Positions 1-8,796 of a stretch of 64,000 nt of DNA are shown piece by piece. The notes under the pieces are model-generated. The model was not told the DNA's origin, did not search any database, and saw nothing but the letters and a program-made list of their open reading frames with translations. Made by a program: the position numbers and the translations under genes. Where the stretch lies: the NCBI RefSeq assembly GCF_000745965.1, contig NZ_JQKI01000014.1, forward strand, positions 1 through 64,000. Direction: 5' to 3'. Every line of letters begins with the position of its first letter. The stretch's first letter is position 1. This DNA is from Edaphobacter aggregans DSM 19364 (GTDB lineage Bacteria; Acidobacteriota; Terriglobia; Terriglobales; Acidobacteriaceae).

Positions 1-21
1 ATACCGCGAAGCGGTTTAGTC

Positions 22-316
22 GTGTGCCGGGCATGTTCAACAGCTTGGAGGTGCAAGTCCTCTACCCGACCTGATGGAGGTAAGGGTTAGCAAGAACGCA
101 AGGGCTACCGTCGCGAGGCGGGATCTGAAGGAAGCGTGGAGCAAATGCGCGAGTCGATTGACAAATATCGGATACAAGGCGTGAGCGTAGGGCGAGCGGG
201 CGACTTACCGCGAAGCCCACATCCATCAAGTACGCGGAGCGTAGATTCGGCGATTGTGCGCAGAAGGCGATTGAACTTACCCCGGGAGATCTGCTCTGTG
301 TCGCTTCGGCGACTGC
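22..316 (+). mobile_element. group II intron 5' fragment (domain I remnant)
   Basis: The plus strand reads like the 5' end of a bacterial group II intron. There is a GTGTG start at 22-26, a GGAGGTGCAAGTCCTC hairpin, a GCAAGGGC..CGCGAGGCGGGATCTGAAGGAAGC-type segment near 100-135 and a CTTACCCCGGGAGATCTG block near 276-295. These blocks are familiar from intron domain I. No reverse transcriptase gene follows: the intron stops after about 300 nt and runs straight into the antisense remnant of a DNA methyltransferase. It is therefore a dead, 5'-only fragment left by deletion or recombination. The exact junction (about 300-320) and the intron class cannot be fixed by eye. Confidence 0.6.
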
Positions 317-690
317 TGGTAGCGGAGGAACCTGCTCTTCGAGCTATAGCTCTTACGAAATACGATGTGTCCGACAGGCTGGAAACCTGCGATGCGCCAC
401 GCTTCGAAGAACGCGTCGATCTTCGTCCATCCGTAGAACATGATTGCGACGCGGTCCTGCTTGAGTACGCGGTACGCTTCCTGCATCGCGGGCTTGAGCC
501 AGCTCTCATCGACATCGTTCTGAATCGTCCGTCCACTGCGGTCACGGTAGTTCACGAGATAGGGCGGATCAGTGAGGATGAAATCGACGCTGTTCGCGGG
601 CATCTGACCCATTACTTCGATGCAATCGCCATGAAAGATCTGGTTGGTGAAGTCGCTCTGCTGCGCGGTTGCTACGCTTGTGGTTGCCAT
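277..690 (-). pseudogene. truncated site-specific DNA methyltransferase (N-terminal part)
   Basis: The gene starts at ATG 690 with a GGAGA ribosome site 8 nt upstream. The first ~125 residues match the N-terminal half of the N4/N6 DNA methylases carried by integrative elements and plasmids: a GDCIEVM segment, the catalytic TDPPY motif at about residues 40-44 and an FYGW segment. Homology ends after the FLRYQ segment near base 316. The last 12 codons are read out of the group II intron fragment. The rest of the family (AdoMet-binding FxGxG region, target recognition) is absent, so activity is not expected. It is cargo of the mobile element that ends at the tRNA. Confidence 0.75.
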
Positions 691-1053
691 CTCTGAAATC
701 TCCTTTTTGTCCCTTGCCTCTGAAGGCGCTCGGGACACACCACGCGGAGCGATGCAAGGGGCCCGCCTCCCAAGGCAAGCGGGTGCATTTTCGGGAGGGC
801 CGAAAGAATGTTCTGCGTTCGTTGCAGAAGATTGTTTTGGAGAGACCCGAAACCCGCAGGGGCGGCCGTCAGGCCGAAGCAGAACACGCGCAGTCCGCAG
901 GGCGGCGGTTGAGACCCGAAGCAGTGTCCGGTCAACGCGCAGGGAAAATGGACTGGAAATTGGGCATACCGATGGCGAACGCGGAAGGCGCGCGTCAGAC
1001 AGAGCGCCCGGCACGATTGCTCATGGCCCTATCAATGCGAGTGTGGACGCATG
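691..1053. other. non-coding stretch of the mobile element
   Basis: No convincing gene is seen on either strand. The stretch holds the ribosome site and presumed promoter of the truncated methyltransferase. It also holds a G+C-rich segment at about 840-925 in which GAGACCCGAA occurs twice, with CCGCAGGG-type repeats between the copies. No function is assigned. Confidence 0.4.
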
Positions 1054-1497
1054 CTACTGGATGACCTTCGACCCACCGTCGAACAGCATCGTTGCGATCA
1101 CAGTAACCTGCTGCATGACATCTTCGGGCAACACGCGTGCGATGGGCTGGGCTGCTTCAATCTCGTCCTGACGCGGAATAAGGATTTCGTTGTCTTCGCA
1201 GTCGGTTGCATCGTTCGAATGGAGCAGACGCAGGAACTCAGCTTTATTCTCCGCAGAGGAGAAGGAGAACATAAGCTCGTAGATGTCTGCTTCCGCATCG
1301 CCAACCAGTGCCAACATGCGAGTATCGGTCATCCGGGCAAAGCCGAGCATATACCCGATGGACTCTGCTCCACGCGCACGGCCCTCGTCGTCATCCCTGC
1401 GCAGAAATTCGATCAGCACGATCCAGTCGTCCTCGTTGTTCCAGAAGGGCGGAACTGGTGGTGTGCTGCCTGGCGGGGTTGTCGGCGTGTTGCTCAT
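1054..1497 (-). CDS. hypothetical protein of the mobile element
   Basis: This is a 147-residue protein with no family I recognise. It begins with a Thr/Pro-rich stretch, followed by a compact acidic domain rich in Asp and Glu (pI clearly low) with alternating hydrophobic segments. There is no signal peptide or membrane segment. It starts at ATG 1497 with no obvious ribosome site. It lies on the same strand as the broken methyltransferase, between that gene and the integration module, so it is probably accessory cargo. The composition looks like real protein, and the overlapping plus-strand frames look like shadows. Confidence 0.6.
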   Translation of the reverse strand: MSNTPTTPPGSTPPVPPFWNNEDDWIVLIEFLRRDDDEGRARGAESIGYMLGFARMTDTRMLALVGDAEADIYELMFSFSSAENKAEFLRLLHSNDATDCEDNEILIPRQDEIEAAQPIARVLPEDVMQQVTVIATMLFDGGSKVIQ

Positions 1498-1584
1498 TGG
1501 CTGAGTCGATCATCACGCATACATCCAGAGGGTTCAAGTCAGCGACTCGGCGACTGTGGTCTCAAGGCAACAGAGTGTGGTTCT

Positions 1585-1631
1585 GGATTATTGCTCCAGA
1601 TGGAATAATGCGTCCGAAAAGGTAATAATCC
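1585..1631. repeat. inverted repeat upstream of the excisionase/integrase genes
   Basis: GGATTATT at 1585-1592 and AATAATCC at 1624-1631 form a perfect 8-bp inverted repeat. A third related half site, GAATAATG, lies at 1603-1610. The sites sit 43 bp before the start of the HTH gene, in a locally AT-rich patch, as expected of an operator or a recombination-directionality-factor arm site. The role is inferred. Confidence 0.4.
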
Positions 1632-1673
1632 GGGCGACAGATCGGCCTAGTTTGAGGTCAGGGAGGGCTCCTG

Positions 1674-1931
1674 ATGACAAACGCAGACGGTATGCGAGGT
1701 CCACAGTCACGTGAATTCGAGCCATTGCTGAATCTGGAGGAGGCCGCAGCAGTTCTGGGCATGCATTGGAAGACGCTGGAGCGGATGGCTCGTAACAAAA
1801 AAGTGCCCGCTTTGAAGGTAGGGAAGCGCTGGAAATTCCGTCTCAGTTCTTTGAATGCGTGGCTGGAACATGGATTAAACTCAACCACAACCGACTATGC
1901 CGTTCTGACTGGAGAGGAGCAACATCCTTGA
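1674..1931 (+). CDS. excisionase-like helix-turn-helix DNA-binding protein
   Basis: This is an 85-residue protein with a MerR/excisionase-type winged HTH. The LLNLEEAAAVLGMHWKTLER segment gives the helix-turn-helix (about residues 18-38), and VPALKVGKRWKFRLSSLNAW gives the wing and following helix (about 44-63). The ATG at 1674 has GAGGG 6-10 nt upstream. Its TGA overlaps the TTG start of the recombinase gene (TTGA at 1928-1931), so the two are translationally coupled. The likely role is recombination directionality factor, repressor of the integration module, or both. An inverted repeat just upstream could be its binding site. Confidence 0.8.
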   Translation: MTNADGMRGPQSREFEPLLNLEEAAAVLGMHWKTLERMARNKKVPALKVGKRWKFRLSSLNAWLEHGLNSTTTDYAVLTGEEQHP

Positions 1932-3241
1932 AACACAGACGGCAACGCTATCAACGAGGCAGTCTGCGCCAGGTGGCGCGGGCCAACGATCAATGGGCGT
2001 GGGAGTACCGATTCAAAGATCCCACGACCGATAAGGACACGTCGATGTATCTGAGCGCTGAAAAGTTTCCGACCGAGATTGCCGTCACGCGGCATCTGGA
2101 GGCTTTTGTGCTCAAACTCAACTCCGAAAACCCGACTCGGGCCATTCTTGAGCCCACATTCGCCGCCATTCTGGACCGCTTCATCGAGGAGGAGAAGCTG
2201 CTGGAGATCAAGCAGCGCCGCCCCGGTGACCGGTGCGAGGGCGAAGGCGAGCTGAGCTATTCGACAGTCGTCTCTTACCTGAGCGTCATCAAGCGTGTCC
2301 GGGAGAAGTGGGGAACAACCCGCATCACTCGAATCAAACCGCTCGGGGTCCAGGAATGGCTGAAGAAGATGGATGCCGCACCGAAGACCAAGGGCCATGT
2401 CAAGGCCGTCATGCATCGTCTGTATGAGAAGGCGATGTTGTGGGAACTGGTCGAGTGGCAGCGGAATCCGATGGAACTGGTCGAGGTCAAGGGCATCAGT
2501 AAGCGGCAGAAGAAGCCGATTGTGCTGACGGTCGAGCAGTATTACCAGATCCTCGAACTGCTGCCGCAACCCTATCAGATCATGGTGGTGGTGGCGCAGT
2601 GTACCGGCCTTCGGGCCGAAGAGGTGCTGGCGCTCGAATGGCGGGATATCGACTTCGAGAACCAAAGCATGAAGGTCGTCCGGGCTGTCGTTCACGGTCG
2701 AGTCAAGATGGTGAAAACCGAGTATTCGGAGGACGAGCTTCCGCTCGATCCCGACTTCGCGGCGGTTCTTCTGGACTGGAAGGTTCAGTCCGAGGAAAAG
2801 GCGAAATCCGAAGGAAAAACCCACCTGATAGGGTCAGACCTTCTCTTTCCCAGCAGCGCTACCGGCAGGCACTTCCACACGGCTCCCATTCAGCAAGACT
2901 ATATCCGTCCTGCCGGATGCTGTCTGGTGGCGTGTCCGAAGTGTGGCGTTGCTGCCGGCGTCTGGTGCCGGCAGGAGAGTCCGACTCCGAACGGCGGTCG
3001 TTTGCCGATTCATGAGGAGCGCTGGGATGCAGCCGGGAAGTACGACGGGGTGGGGTGGCATACCTTCCGCCATACCTACCGGTCGTGGCTGGACGACAGC
3101 GGAGCGCCTGTCGGGGTGCAGCAGAAGCTGATGCGCCACGCCCAGGTCTCGACCACGATGAACATTTACGGGAACGCTTTGATGGGCGCCAAGCGTGAGG
3201 CCAACAGCAAGGTGGTCAGGATGGCACTGAGGAGCGCATAA
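1928..3241 (+). CDS. tyrosine recombinase/integrase with zinc-ribbon-like insert
   Basis: This is a phage-type integrase of about 437 residues if started at TTG 1928, which overlaps the stop of the HTH gene; an upstream in-frame ATG exists at 1859. The N-terminal part carries an arm-binding-like segment and a core-binding SAM-like domain (about 90-190). The catalytic domain shows R229 in TGLRAEE, H378-x-x-R381 in WHTFRHTYR, a LMRHAQ segment and the nucleophile Y414 in MNIYGNA, so all key residues are present. Between the Arg block and the HxxR block sits an unusual Cys-rich insert (CPKCG..GVWCR..HEER, bases about 2917-3022). The gene ends about 95 bp from the 3' end of an initiator tRNA gene, the probable target site. 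Confidence 0.92.
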   Translation: MKHRRQRYQRGSLRQVARANDQWAWEYRFKDPTTDKDTSMYLSAEKFPTEIAVTRHLEAFVLKLNSENPTRAILEPTFAAILDRFIEEEKLLEIKQRRPGDRCEGEGELSYSTVVSYLSVIKRVREKWGTTRITRIKPLGVQEWLKKMDAAPKTKGHVKAVMHRLYEKAMLWELVEWQRNPMELVEVKGISKRQKKPIVLTVEQYYQILELLPQPYQIMVVVAQCTGLRAEEVLALEWRDIDFENQSMKVVRAVVHGRVKMVKTEYSEDELPLDPDFAAVLLDWKVQSEEKAKSEGKTHLIGSDLLFPSSATGRHFHTAPIQQDYIRPAGCCLVACPKCGVAAGVWCRQESPTPNGGRLPIHEERWDAAGKYDGVGWHTFRHTYRSWLDDSGAPVGVQQKLMRHAQVSTTMNIYGNALMGAKREANSKVVRMALRSA

Positions 3242-3270
3242 CCGTGAAAAGGACCCTGCAAACACAAGAA

Positions 3271-3310
3271 AACCCACCGTGCGTTTTTGAGGTCGCTGAC
3301 TGGGTGGGTT
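3271..3310 (-). terminator. putative terminator of the initiator tRNA transcript
   Basis: AACCCACC and GGTGGGTT form an 8-bp stem with a loop of about 24 nt. On the minus strand the stem is followed by a T-rich run (TTTTCTTGTG), so it fits termination of the tRNA transcript. It could also serve the integrase on the plus strand, where the T-run is poorer. Confidence 0.45.
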
Positions 3311-3335
3311 ATTCTGGGTTGGCCTTTCGGCTAAA

Positions 3336-3412
<77 letters not shown>

Positions 3413-3417
3413 TGTTA

Positions 3418-3446
3418 AATATATCGCTACTCAGCATAAGGGTCAA
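3418..3446 (-). promoter_or_regulatory. promoter of the initiator tRNA gene
   Basis: On the minus strand a -35 box TTGACC (3441-3446) and a -10 box TATATT (3418-3423) are separated by exactly 17 bp. This is a near-consensus housekeeping promoter. The predicted start, about 6-7 nt after the -10 box, falls at 3411-3412, on or next to the first base of the mature tRNA. Confidence 0.7.
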
Positions 3447-3567
3447 ATCCCGGTGGGTCTCGCTTTGTTTAAGATTTGTCTTCACGATCGATGCTTGGAG
3501 GGCGTAACTTTCTTTGTTGGAATGCGTTTGATGGAGTAGTGCCTTTGGGTCGTGTTTGGAGGGTTGT

Positions 3568-4851
3568 ATGAACGGGAACGGCAGGTTGTGGCTGAACGTT
3601 GCGGGGATGGTGTTGGGAGCGGGTTTGGCCGCGTCGGCTGGTCTTGCTCAGGACAAGCCCATGCCCGATGCCCAGGTGGAGTCAAATGTGCTGAGAGCCC
3701 TGGCTGGCGCGCCGGAGCTGGCGGATCAGGCGATCGGCACGACGACGGTCTACGGGGTGGTGACGCTGACCGGAACGGTACGGGATGAAGCTTCAAGGGA
3801 AAAGGCCGAGCAGCTGGTGGCGAACACAGTGGGCGTGAAGAAGGTCGTCGATGAGATGACCGTCGGTACGCCGGAGTCTGCGACGACAGAGGGTAGTCAG
3901 CCGCCTGAGGAGACGGCGGGGGAGGCTGCACCTGAGATGAATCCCAATGCGCAGGCGGAGGGTGCTCCAGCGCCGCAGGCCCAGGTTGGCAGCACGAACA
4001 GCGCGCCGGCTCAGATCGAGCGGTCGCAGACGGCGCCTCCCGGATCGAGCGCACAACCGGGACCGCAGCCTGGACCGCAATCGGGACCTGCGTATCCGCC
4101 TTCCTATGGCACGCAGCCTTACGGCAATTACCCGCAACCTCGCCGCATTCAGCAGGCGGGGATGCCTGTCGTTGTTCCTGCTGGAACTATGGTGCGGGTG
4201 AGGATCAATCAGGCGATGGATAGCCGGCGCACGCAGCCGGGAATGATGTTTAATGGCGTGGTGATCAGCGATGTGATTGCCGACGGCGCGGTGGCGATTC
4301 CCCGCGGAGCTCCTGTGCAGGGACAGGTCGTGGATACGCACCCCGGCGGGAATATGAGGGGGCGTGGCGGGCTTGCGCTCGAGCTGACGCAGGTGACGCT
4401 GGAGGGCCACCCCTACCCGCTGGCCACCGAGGCGTATGAGCAGCAGGGATATGACAAAACGGGGCAGACGGTGGGCAATACGGTCGGTCTGGGCGCGGTG
4501 GGCGCGATGATCGGCGCGATCGCGGGAGGCGGCCCGGGGGCTCTGGCGGGAGCGGGGATCGGCGGCGTGGCCGGACTGGGAGTTTCGTCGCTCTCAAAGC
4601 AGGGCGAGGCAGTGGTTCCCTCGGAGGCGATTGTGAGCTTCCGGCTGAGCCAGCAGGCCGCGCTGACGACGGCCTCGCAAGGGGAGTTGGACCGGCTGGC
4701 CGCGGAGTTGCCGCCACCCGGAGCTGGACAGCCTCAGATGCGTCGCCGGTATCCGCCGCCTCCGCCGGGCTATGGGCCGGGGTACTACGGACCGGGATAT
4801 TATGGGCCGGCGTACTACCCGTATCCGTACTACTACCCCTACTATCGGTAA
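3568..4851 (+). CDS. BON-domain envelope protein with glycine-zipper region
   Basis: The ATG at 3568 has GGAGGG 4-9 nt upstream and starts a protein of 427 residues. A signal peptide (about 1-28, ending GLAQD) is followed by a BON/transport-associated domain (about 30-95: VESNVLRALAG, GVVTLTGTVRDE, GVKKVVDEM). Next come a long Pro/Ala/Gln-rich linker, a beta-rich domain (about 200-290) and a glycine-zipper-like hydrophobic segment (about 310-350, GAVGAMIGAIAGGGPG). The tail is rich in Tyr, Pro and Gly. BON domains bind phospholipid surfaces, so a periplasmic or outer-membrane role is likely. It stands alone with its own terminator, and its exact function is unknown. Confidence 0.8.
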   Translation: MNGNGRLWLNVAGMVLGAGLAASAGLAQDKPMPDAQVESNVLRALAGAPELADQAIGTTTVYGVVTLTGTVRDEASREKAEQLVANTVGVKKVVDEMTVGTPESATTEGSQPPEETAGEAAPEMNPNAQAEGAPAPQAQVGSTNSAPAQIERSQTAPPGSSAQPGPQPGPQSGPAYPPSYGTQPYGNYPQPRRIQQAGMPVVVPAGTMVRVRINQAMDSRRTQPGMMFNGVVISDVIADGAVAIPRGAPVQGQVVDTHPGGNMRGRGGLALELTQVTLEGHPYPLATEAYEQQGYDKTGQTVGNTVGLGAVGAMIGAIAGGGPGALAGAGIGGVAGLGVSSLSKQGEAVVPSEAIVSFRLSQQAALTTASQGELDRLAAELPPPGAGQPQMRRRYPPPPPGYGPGYYGPGYYGPAYYPYPYYYPYYR

Positions 4852-4874
4852 CGAGTGCGATGGTTAAGAGGAGA

Positions 4875-4906
4875 GGTCCGGGGACGCCCGGGCCTTTTTC
4901 TTTTTG
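4875..4906 (+). terminator. intrinsic terminator after the BON-domain gene
   Basis: GGTCCGGG (4875-4882) pairs with CCCGGGCC (4887-4894) around a 4-nt loop. It is followed by TTTTTCTTTTT and lies 24 bp downstream of the stop codon. Confidence 0.85.
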
Positions 4907-5096
4907 GTTGTGAGGCGAGGCGATGCTGGGGGGCGTGTTTCGCCGGATGCGGGGAGATTCGGGCGGCTCGGTTGATTTATACTCGTAACTTGCCTTGCAT
5001 CCAGCGCGGCCCCCTCGGGGTGCGCATCGGCTTCGCAAATTCCGGGCACGCGCTCATCCTAGCGGTGGCGCTCGAAGTGAAGGTCGTTAGTCACGC

Positions 5097-7067
5097 ATGA
5101 TTCGTATTCTGCAGCAGGACAACCGCATCACGAAGATTCTCTTTGCTGTCATTATTGGCTTTGCGGTGATCACCATGGTGATCACGCTTGTGCCGGGCGT
5201 CTTTGACAACGCCTCGGTGAACGATGCGAACGTCTTTGCGACCGTGCGCGAGCCTGGCCTAATTGGCCGTCTTGGCATTGACAACACCGCGGTGAAGATG
5301 ACCGAGGTGAACCAGCTGGCGGCGCGGCAGCTGCAGCAGCAGCGCCTTCCCGAGTTTCTGCTTCCTTATATGTCGCAGCGCGCCGGCCAGGTGCTGGTGC
5401 AGCGTCAGATTCTGAAGCACGAGGCCGACCGGATGAATCTGCAGGTAAGCGACGAGGACCTGCGGCGCGAGTTGGAAACAGGGCCGTTTGCGCAGTACCT
5501 GTTCCCGGGCGGCAAGTACATCGGCGACGACGCTTACATGAACTTTGTGCAGAACTTCTTCCAGACCAGCCGCGCGGAGTTCGAGACACAGATCAAGAGC
5601 GACATGGAGCTGCAGCGGCTTCAGGCGCTGATCACCGGCGGCGTGACGGTCTCGGACAATGCTGTGCGCGAGGCGTATCGCGTGCAGGGCACGAAGGTGA
5701 AGTTCGACTACGCGTCGATCTCGGCCGAGGACCTGCGCAAGACGATCAATCCGACCGATGCGGAACTTGAGAAGTTCTTCAAGGACAATGCCGCGAAGTA
5801 TGCGAACGCGGTTCCAGAGACGCGCAAGATTCAGTACGTGTCGTTCGACGCTTCGAATCTGCCGGGCGGCAAGCCGCAGATATCCGACGCCGATGTGCAG
5901 GCGTACTACAACCAGCACCAGGCGCAGTACCAGGTGAAGGAGCAGGTGAAGGTCCGGCACATCCTGATCGCAGTTCCTCAGGGAGCGGATGCGAAGACCG
6001 ATCAGGCTGCGAAGGCCAAGGCCGAGGACCTGCTGAAGCAAATCAAGAGCGGGGGGAACTTTGCCGAGCTTGCGAGTAAGAACTCGGACGACCCGGGCAG
6101 CAAGACGGCGGGCGGCGAGCTGGGCTGGCTCGATCGCGGGCGCACGGTTCCTGAGTTCGACAAGGTGGCGTTTACGTTGGCTCCGGGGCAGACCTCGGAC
6201 CTGGTCAAGACCCAGTTCGGCTATCACATCCTGCAGGTTGAGGAGAAGAAGACGGCGCACCTGCGGCCGCTCTCCGAGGTGAAGGCTGAGATCGTGCCCG
6301 TGCTTGAGCAGCAGCGCATCGGCGCCGCGGAGCAGACTTATGCCTCGCAGCTTGCCTCCGATGCGAAGAAGAACGGCATGGAGAAGGCAGCGCAAGCGCG
6401 CGGGCTGCACGTGGTGACGACGGACTACATCGGCAAGGACGGCGTGATCGCCGGGCTGGCCGATGCTGCGCCGTTACTGACGCAGGCCTTCTCGGTGATC
6501 AAGGGAGCCGATCCCGCCGCGGTCTCGACCGGCGACGGGTTTGCGGTCTTCCAGGTGACCGAGATCAAGGCGGCGCACGCTCCTCAGTTTGCGGATTACA
6601 AGTCGCACATCCTCGAGGACTATCGCGAGCAGCAGCTTCCTCTGCTGTTGAACACGCAGCTGAACAAGCTAGTTGATCGCGCGAAGGTCCTGAACGACCT
6701 GAAGAAGGCCGCCGCGGAGATGAACATTCCGGTGAAGACCAGCGATCTGGTCGGAAGGGATGCGCAGGTTCCGGAGATCGGCTCAATGACTGGGCCGGCC
6801 TCGGTTGCCTTCACGCTGAACGAGGGTGCGATCTCGGGGCCGCTTAACCTCGGCCGCTCGGGAGTGGTGCTGAGCGTAGTGGACAAGCAGGAGCCGACCG
6901 CGGAGGACATCGCGAAGAACTTCCAGCAGACGCGCGAGCAGCTGTTGAACGATCAGCGCGAGCAGATCTTCCAGGTGTACGTCGGCAACGTGACGAAGAA
7001 GTATGAAGAGAGTGGCGCGGTGCGCTACGCGAAGAAGTCCGCGCCATCGTTGCCTGCCGGAAATTAG
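5097..7067 (+). CDS. PpiD/SurA-like periplasmic peptidyl-prolyl isomerase
   Basis: This 656-residue protein has a single N-terminal membrane anchor (about 12-33) and no cleavage motif, as in PpiD. A SurA-type chaperone region (about 40-250) contains many amphipathic helices. A parvulin domain covers about 284-390: KVRHILI, an NFAELA segment, GGELGWLDRG, FGYHILQVEE. A second, degenerate region follows to the C-terminus. The role is folding of secreted and outer-membrane proteins at the outer face of the inner membrane, with prolyl cis-trans isomerisation. The length agrees with the PpiD family (about 620-650). It is a single gene with a terminator 34 bp after the stop. Confidence 0.9.
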   Translation: MIRILQQDNRITKILFAVIIGFAVITMVITLVPGVFDNASVNDANVFATVREPGLIGRLGIDNTAVKMTEVNQLAARQLQQQRLPEFLLPYMSQRAGQVLVQRQILKHEADRMNLQVSDEDLRRELETGPFAQYLFPGGKYIGDDAYMNFVQNFFQTSRAEFETQIKSDMELQRLQALITGGVTVSDNAVREAYRVQGTKVKFDYASISAEDLRKTINPTDAELEKFFKDNAAKYANAVPETRKIQYVSFDASNLPGGKPQISDADVQAYYNQHQAQYQVKEQVKVRHILIAVPQGADAKTDQAAKAKAEDLLKQIKSGGNFAELASKNSDDPGSKTAGGELGWLDRGRTVPEFDKVAFTLAPGQTSDLVKTQFGYHILQVEEKKTAHLRPLSEVKAEIVPVLEQQRIGAAEQTYASQLASDAKKNGMEKAAQARGLHVVTTDYIGKDGVIAGLADAAPLLTQAFSVIKGADPAAVSTGDGFAVFQVTEIKAAHAPQFADYKSHILEDYREQQLPLLLNTQLNKLVDRAKVLNDLKKAAAEMNIPVKTSDLVGRDAQVPEIGSMTGPASVAFTLNEGAISGPLNLGRSGVVLSVVDKQEPTAEDIAKNFQQTREQLLNDQREQIFQVYVGNVTKKYEESGAVRYAKKSAPSLPAGN

Positions 7068-7100
7068 TCTTCCCGCTTGAGTGCACGGCGGTTTAGCTCC

Positions 7101-7140
7101 GGGCCCGTTCCTATTTATGGACGGGCCCCTGATTTTTTAT
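7101..7140 (+). terminator. intrinsic terminator after the PpiD-like gene
   Basis: GGGCCCGT (7101-7108) pairs with ACGGGCCC (7121-7128) and is followed by CTGATTTTTT. Confidence 0.85.
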
Positions 7141-7182
7141 CGCGGACGTGGCACACTCTGTTCATCAGCAGGGGGTGTGCGA

Positions 7183-8763
7183 ATGAACGGGGGAGCGGTA
7201 AACGAGGAGCGGTTATCGGGTGTTCTGCTGCACGTAACGTCACTGCCTTCTTATGGAGGGATTGGGGACTTCGGTCCAGCGGCGTATGCCTTTGTCGACT
7301 TTCTGGCGGCTGCAAAACAGCGGCTGTGGCAGGTGCTTCCGCTGAGCCCGACGGGCTATGGAAGCTCGCCGTACTCGGCGCTCTCGGCGTTTGCAGGCAA
7401 CCCTCTGCTTATCAGCCTGGAGCGGCTGGTCGCGGATGGATGGCTGACGGCGGAGCACGTTGCGGGACTGCCCGGGCACGACGGCCCGGCAAACTTCGAG
7501 GCGGCGACGAAGCAGAAGCTGCCCCTGATCGAAGAGGCGGCTACAAACTTTCTGGATCGTGCGCCGGATGCGGCAAGGGCTCGATTTCAACACTTCTCAA
7601 AGGCCAACATCTCCTGGCTTGCCGACTACGCGATGTTTATCGTGCTGCGGAGAAGGTTCGGATATGTGAGCTGGCATGAGTGGCCGGCCGAATACGCGCA
7701 TCGCAAGGACGATGCGATGACGCAGACGCTGAATGCGCACGGCCGCGAGCTTGCGATCGAGCAGGTGATTCAGTTCTTCTTCCACGAGCAGTGGAGCGCA
7801 CTTCGCAGCTACTGCGTGGAGCGGAAGGTACGCATCCTGGGCGATGTGGCGATCTTTGTGAGCTACGACAGCGCCGACGTCTGGACCCATCCGGAGATCT
7901 TCGAACTGGACGCTGAACGCAGGCCGCTGCGCGTCTCCGGCGTGCCGCCCGATTATTTTTCGAAGACGGGGCAGCGGTGGGGCAATCCCCTGTACAAGTG
8001 GAGACTGCTGGAGCAGCGCGGATTCGACTGGTGGGTGGCACGTGTTCGGCGTGCGCTGGCTCTGTATGACATGATACGGCTGGATCACTTCCGCGGCTTC
8101 GAGGCGTACTGGTCGATTCCTGCTGAGGAGGAGACGGCGATCAACGGCGTATGGGTCAAGGCACCGGGTCATGAGCTCTTCAAGCGGCTCAGGGAGGTCT
8201 TCGGTGAACTGCCGTTCGTAGCCGAGGATCTGGGCCTGATTACGCCTGAGGTCGATGAGTTGCGCGAGCACTTCCGCATGCCCGGAATGCGTGTGTTGCA
8301 GTTCGGCTTCTCAGATCGTGGAAGCCATCTGCACCTGCCGCAGAACTTTGTGCCGAACATGGTGGTGTACACCGGGACACACGACAACAACACGACGCTG
8401 GGATGGTGGCGCGAGGACACGGGCGAGCGCGAGCGAAGGCATCTGCAGACGTATCTGCAGCCGATCCGCCATGACGACGATGTGGTGTGGGCGATGATCC
8501 GGGCCGCGGCGCGCTCGGTCGCGAACCTCTGCATCATCCCGATGCAGGATGTACTGCACCTGGGCAGCGAGGCGAGGATGAATACTCCTGCGGCCGGCAA
8601 CGGAAACTGGACCTGGCGGTATGGATTGCATGCGCTGCATCCTGACTTCGCCACGCAGCTGGCGGATCTGATGGAGATGACGGACCGGGACGGCTACGTG
8701 CTTCCGGAGCCGGAGCCAATTGAGATTGTCAGCTCGGCGGCAGAGCACGGTCCGAGCATTTAG
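7183..8763 (+). CDS. malQ: 4-alpha-glucanotransferase (amylomaltase)
   Basis: This is a glycoside hydrolase family 77 enzyme of 526 residues that transfers alpha-1,4-glucan segments in maltodextrin and glycogen metabolism. Family motifs are present: LPSYGGIGDFG near the N-terminus, LPLSPTGYGSSPYS, GDVAIFVSYDSADVW with the nucleophile region following, RLDHFRGFEAYW, AEDLGLITPEV and YTGTHDNNT. These cover the catalytic Asp/Glu/Asp regions. The ATG at 7183 was chosen because CAGGGGG lies 8 nt upstream and the amylomaltase homology (LSGVLLHVTSLPS) begins just after; an in-frame GTG at 7081 would overlap the preceding terminator. The protein is cytoplasmic. The gene follows a terminator, so it probably has its own promoter. 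Confidence 0.95.
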   Translation: MNGGAVNEERLSGVLLHVTSLPSYGGIGDFGPAAYAFVDFLAAAKQRLWQVLPLSPTGYGSSPYSALSAFAGNPLLISLERLVADGWLTAEHVAGLPGHDGPANFEAATKQKLPLIEEAATNFLDRAPDAARARFQHFSKANISWLADYAMFIVLRRRFGYVSWHEWPAEYAHRKDDAMTQTLNAHGRELAIEQVIQFFFHEQWSALRSYCVERKVRILGDVAIFVSYDSADVWTHPEIFELDAERRPLRVSGVPPDYFSKTGQRWGNPLYKWRLLEQRGFDWWVARVRRALALYDMIRLDHFRGFEAYWSIPAEEETAINGVWVKAPGHELFKRLREVFGELPFVAEDLGLITPEVDELREHFRMPGMRVLQFGFSDRGSHLHLPQNFVPNMVVYTGTHDNNTTLGWWREDTGERERRHLQTYLQPIRHDDDVVWAMIRAAARSVANLCIIPMQDVLHLGSEARMNTPAAGNGNWTWRYGLHALHPDFATQLADLMEMTDRDGYVLPEPEPIEIVSSAAEHGPSI

Positions 8764-8796
8764 ACTGGGAGAGCAATCCAAATTTCAGGAGCATCC

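Noticed and set aside
1859-1927. ATG start of the integrase 23 codons upstream
   Set aside because: It lies inside the HTH gene. The TTG overlapping that gene's stop fits coupling, and the typical basic integrase N-terminus begins there.
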